Of a stretch of 64,000 nucleotides of DNA, positions 62,473 to 64,000 are shown piece after piece (within the stretch, counting starts at the first letter, position 1; every line of letters begins with the position of its first letter). Source of the DNA: Clostridiales bacterium (GTDB lineage: Bacteria; Bacillota; Clostridia; Peptostreptococcales; Acidaminobacteraceae); the NCBI GenBank assembly GCA_016342415.1, contig JAEIOD010000024.1:1-64000 (forward strand), read 5' to 3'. The notes beneath the pieces are model-generated. The model worked only from the letters and a program-made list of their open reading frames with translations, had not been told where the DNA came from and searched no databases. Position numbers and translations under genes: made by a program.

Positions 62473-64000
62473 TTATTTTCTAACGGTTGTAAACACAGAG
62501 GTAAAGAATTCTGATAGTGTATGGGTATCGGTTTCAAATGCACCTTCATTAAAACGTATTGTATATCTCATATTTGGATCTAAAGATGCTGGTTTTAAGA
62601 TCATAAATTTTCCGGAATTATCAACTGATACATTCATATCCATATCATAGAACGTTATTGTAACTGGAATCTCGAAATTGCTTTTATCGATGAGTTTTAC
62701 CTTATTAGGGTCTTTTAAAGTGATGATTTCAGTAAATGTTACATCTATGGTTGAACCCGTAGGTACATTTCTTGCTTTGTTGATTGGTACTATGCTTTCT
62801 ACAACCTGAGTCGTTTCCACAACTGGTGGTGGTAAAGCTTTTGTTGTAAAAGTAAAGTCATATGCAATTGATGGATTGTCAGTTGCATCCATTACTATAC
62901 CAGCTGGAATATGAACTTCGTATGTTCTTGAGTAATCTAGAACATTATCCAGTGTTAGAGTTAATTTTAATGTACCGTCTACTTGAGATGGCGTATATCC
63001 GACTAGAGTTGGCACGGGATATTCAGGATCAACTAAACCTGTAATTTCGATACCGTCGATTGTTGTTGGTGAATAAACTAATTCGCTGAAATTAATTTCA
63101 ATTGAAGTGGATATATCAACATCCGTACTCTCATCATCTGGTATTGTTGAAGATACATATGGTTCATAATCAACAGGTTCTACGTATTCCATAGCCAATA
63201 ACGCTTTGTGAGCGTTTATCATACCACCAGTTGAAGTTTTCCCTGATAATGAATCAAGTGGATCTACTGTGGCATAGAGTATATTGATGTATTCTTGAGT
63301 GGTAAGACTGTTATCGTAACTCATCATTAAAGCTAAAGTACCAGCAACGTGTGGTGCTGCCATAGATGTTCCGTTGAAGCTCGCAAATTGATCTTTAGAA
63401 TCAGTTGGGAAGGTACTTAGAATCCCAACACCTGGAGCGCCTACATCGACAGAAACAGAACCGTAATTTGAAAATCTAGGTTTTAAACCATTACGGTCAA
63501 CTGCTGCAACGGAAATGATATTGGCACTATTGTATGATGAAGGATAATGCGGTCTTCTATCTGTGTTTGTTTTGTCGTTACCTGCTGCAGCAACAAATGG
63601 ACCACCAAAGTTTTCTATGGCTTCTTTGAGCGCAAGGCTGTATCCGCCGCCGCCCCAAGAGGCGTTGATTATATTGGCACCATATGATTTAGCTTCATTG
63701 ATAGCATCAATTGCATCATCCGTATACCCACCATTTTCTCCTAAAAATTTAAGAGCTATTAATCTAATGTTTGGTGAAACGCCGACAACACCCAAATTGT
63801 TATCGAGGGCTGCAATTGTACCTGATACATGTGTACCATGATCTTCATATGAGTCAAATGGATCGTAATGAAAGTTTTTTTCAAAGTCGAACTGTCCAAA
63901 TAAATCTTCATGAGTTGTTTGTACACCAGAATCGATGACAGCAACAGTGATCTGATTGGAACCTTTAGTAATATCCCATGCTTCTGGCGCGTCTATATCA
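62473..64000 (-). CDS. Subtilisin-like serine protease (S8) with Ig-like domains, partial
   Basis: The gene runs off the right edge; 508 codons plus the stop are visible and the N-terminus is missing. The catalytic triad is complete: Asp in VAVIDSGV, His in DHGTHVSG, Ser in NGTSMAAPHVAG. After the protease domain two Big-5/SbsA-type Ig-like domains follow, one beginning VSSTIPDDESTDVDISTS and the other ESIVPINKARNVPTGSTIDV. Such proteins are secreted or surface-bound and degrade protein, which fits an amino-acid fermenter. The missing part presumably carries a signal peptide and propeptide. Confidence 0.93.
   Translation of the reverse strand, partial: DIDAPEAWDITKGSNQITVAVIDSGVQTTHEDLFGQFDFEKNFHYDPFDSYEDHGTHVSGTIAALDNNLGVVGVSPNIRLIALKFLGENGGYTDDAIDAINEAKSYGANIINASWGGGGYSLALKEAIENFGGPFVAAAGNDKTNTDRRPHYPSSYNSANIISVAAVDRNGLKPRFSNYGSVSVDVGAPGVGILSTFPTDSKDQFASFNGTSMAAPHVAGTLALMMSYDNSLTTQEYINILYATVDPLDSLSGKTSTGGMINAHKALLAMEYVEPVDYEPYVSSTIPDDESTDVDISTSIEINFSELVYSPTTIDGIEITGLVDPEYPVPTLVGYTPSQVDGTLKLTLTLDNVLDYSRTYEVHIPAGIVMDATDNPSIAYDFTFTTKALPPPVVETTQVVESIVPINKARNVPTGSTIDVTFTEIITLKDPNKVKLIDKSNFEIPVTITFYDMDMNVSVDNSGKFMILKPASLDPNMRYTIRFNEGAFETDTHTLSEFFTSVFTTVRK

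Noticed and set aside
63759..63944. Separate small leftward gene near the right edge
   Set aside because: It is another frame of the subtilase, whose frame stays open from 62473 to 64000 with the Asp and His active-site motifs in this stretch.

Overview
The window reads as one continuous piece of chromosome from a low-GC, anaerobic, amino-acid-fermenting member of the Clostridia. Pointers are the selenoprotein-based glycine/betaine reductase genes at the left end, an intact Rnf operon in the order CDGEAB, T-box leaders, CIRCE control of clpB, strong AGGAGG ribosome sites, TTGACA/TATAAT promoters and AT-rich spacers. Something near Fusibacter, Acidaminobacter or relatives would fit, but the genus is a guess. 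I see no rRNA, tRNA, CRISPR array, insertion sequence or phage gene.

Layout. 0-6 kb: a TetR-type regulator faces a betaine-reductase operon (grdI, grdH, grdA, BCCT transporter); grdH and grdA each contain an in-frame UGA read as selenocysteine. 6-14 kb: a PadR regulator with a membrane partner, then a four-gene ABC transporter whose two permeases each carry a large extracytoplasmic domain resembling a PA domain plus a catalytically degraded M28 aminopeptidase, with no separate binding protein. 14-31 kb: housekeeping and signalling genes (TPR protein, inositol-phosphatase-like protein, cupin, diguanylate cyclase, DUF1576 membrane protein, clpB, hybrid sensor kinase, TldD/TldE pair, chemotaxis receptor, glutamine synthetase). 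31-38 kb: YitT protein, flavodoxin and FMN-binding protein opposite a MarR regulator, pseudouridine synthase, ABC exporter, HEXXH peptidase. 38-39.5 kb: hgcA and hgcB, the mercury-methylation pair, where hgcA appears to start upstream of an in-frame UGA. 39.5-54 kb: thpR, T-box argGH, a racemase-like protein, split chromate transporters, tcdA, T-box valS, folC, regulators, an EamA transporter and an HD-GYP protein. 54-62.5 kb: Rnf operon, then Lrp regulator, a third chromate-transporter half and gamma-glutamyltransferase. 62.5 kb to the end: a subtilase cut by the window edge.

How it fits together. The BCCT carrier would import betaine; component B (GrdI/GrdH) and selenoprotein A would reduce it, yielding acetyl phosphate (with component C encoded elsewhere). 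Rnf would link reduced ferredoxin to NAD and an ion gradient. The host must have a selenocysteine-insertion system, since grdA and grdH need it; this makes the UGA in hgcA plausible as selenocysteine too. The two observations most worth following are that possible selenoprotein HgcA (38155-39225) and the pseudo-peptidase ABC transporter (7678-13931).
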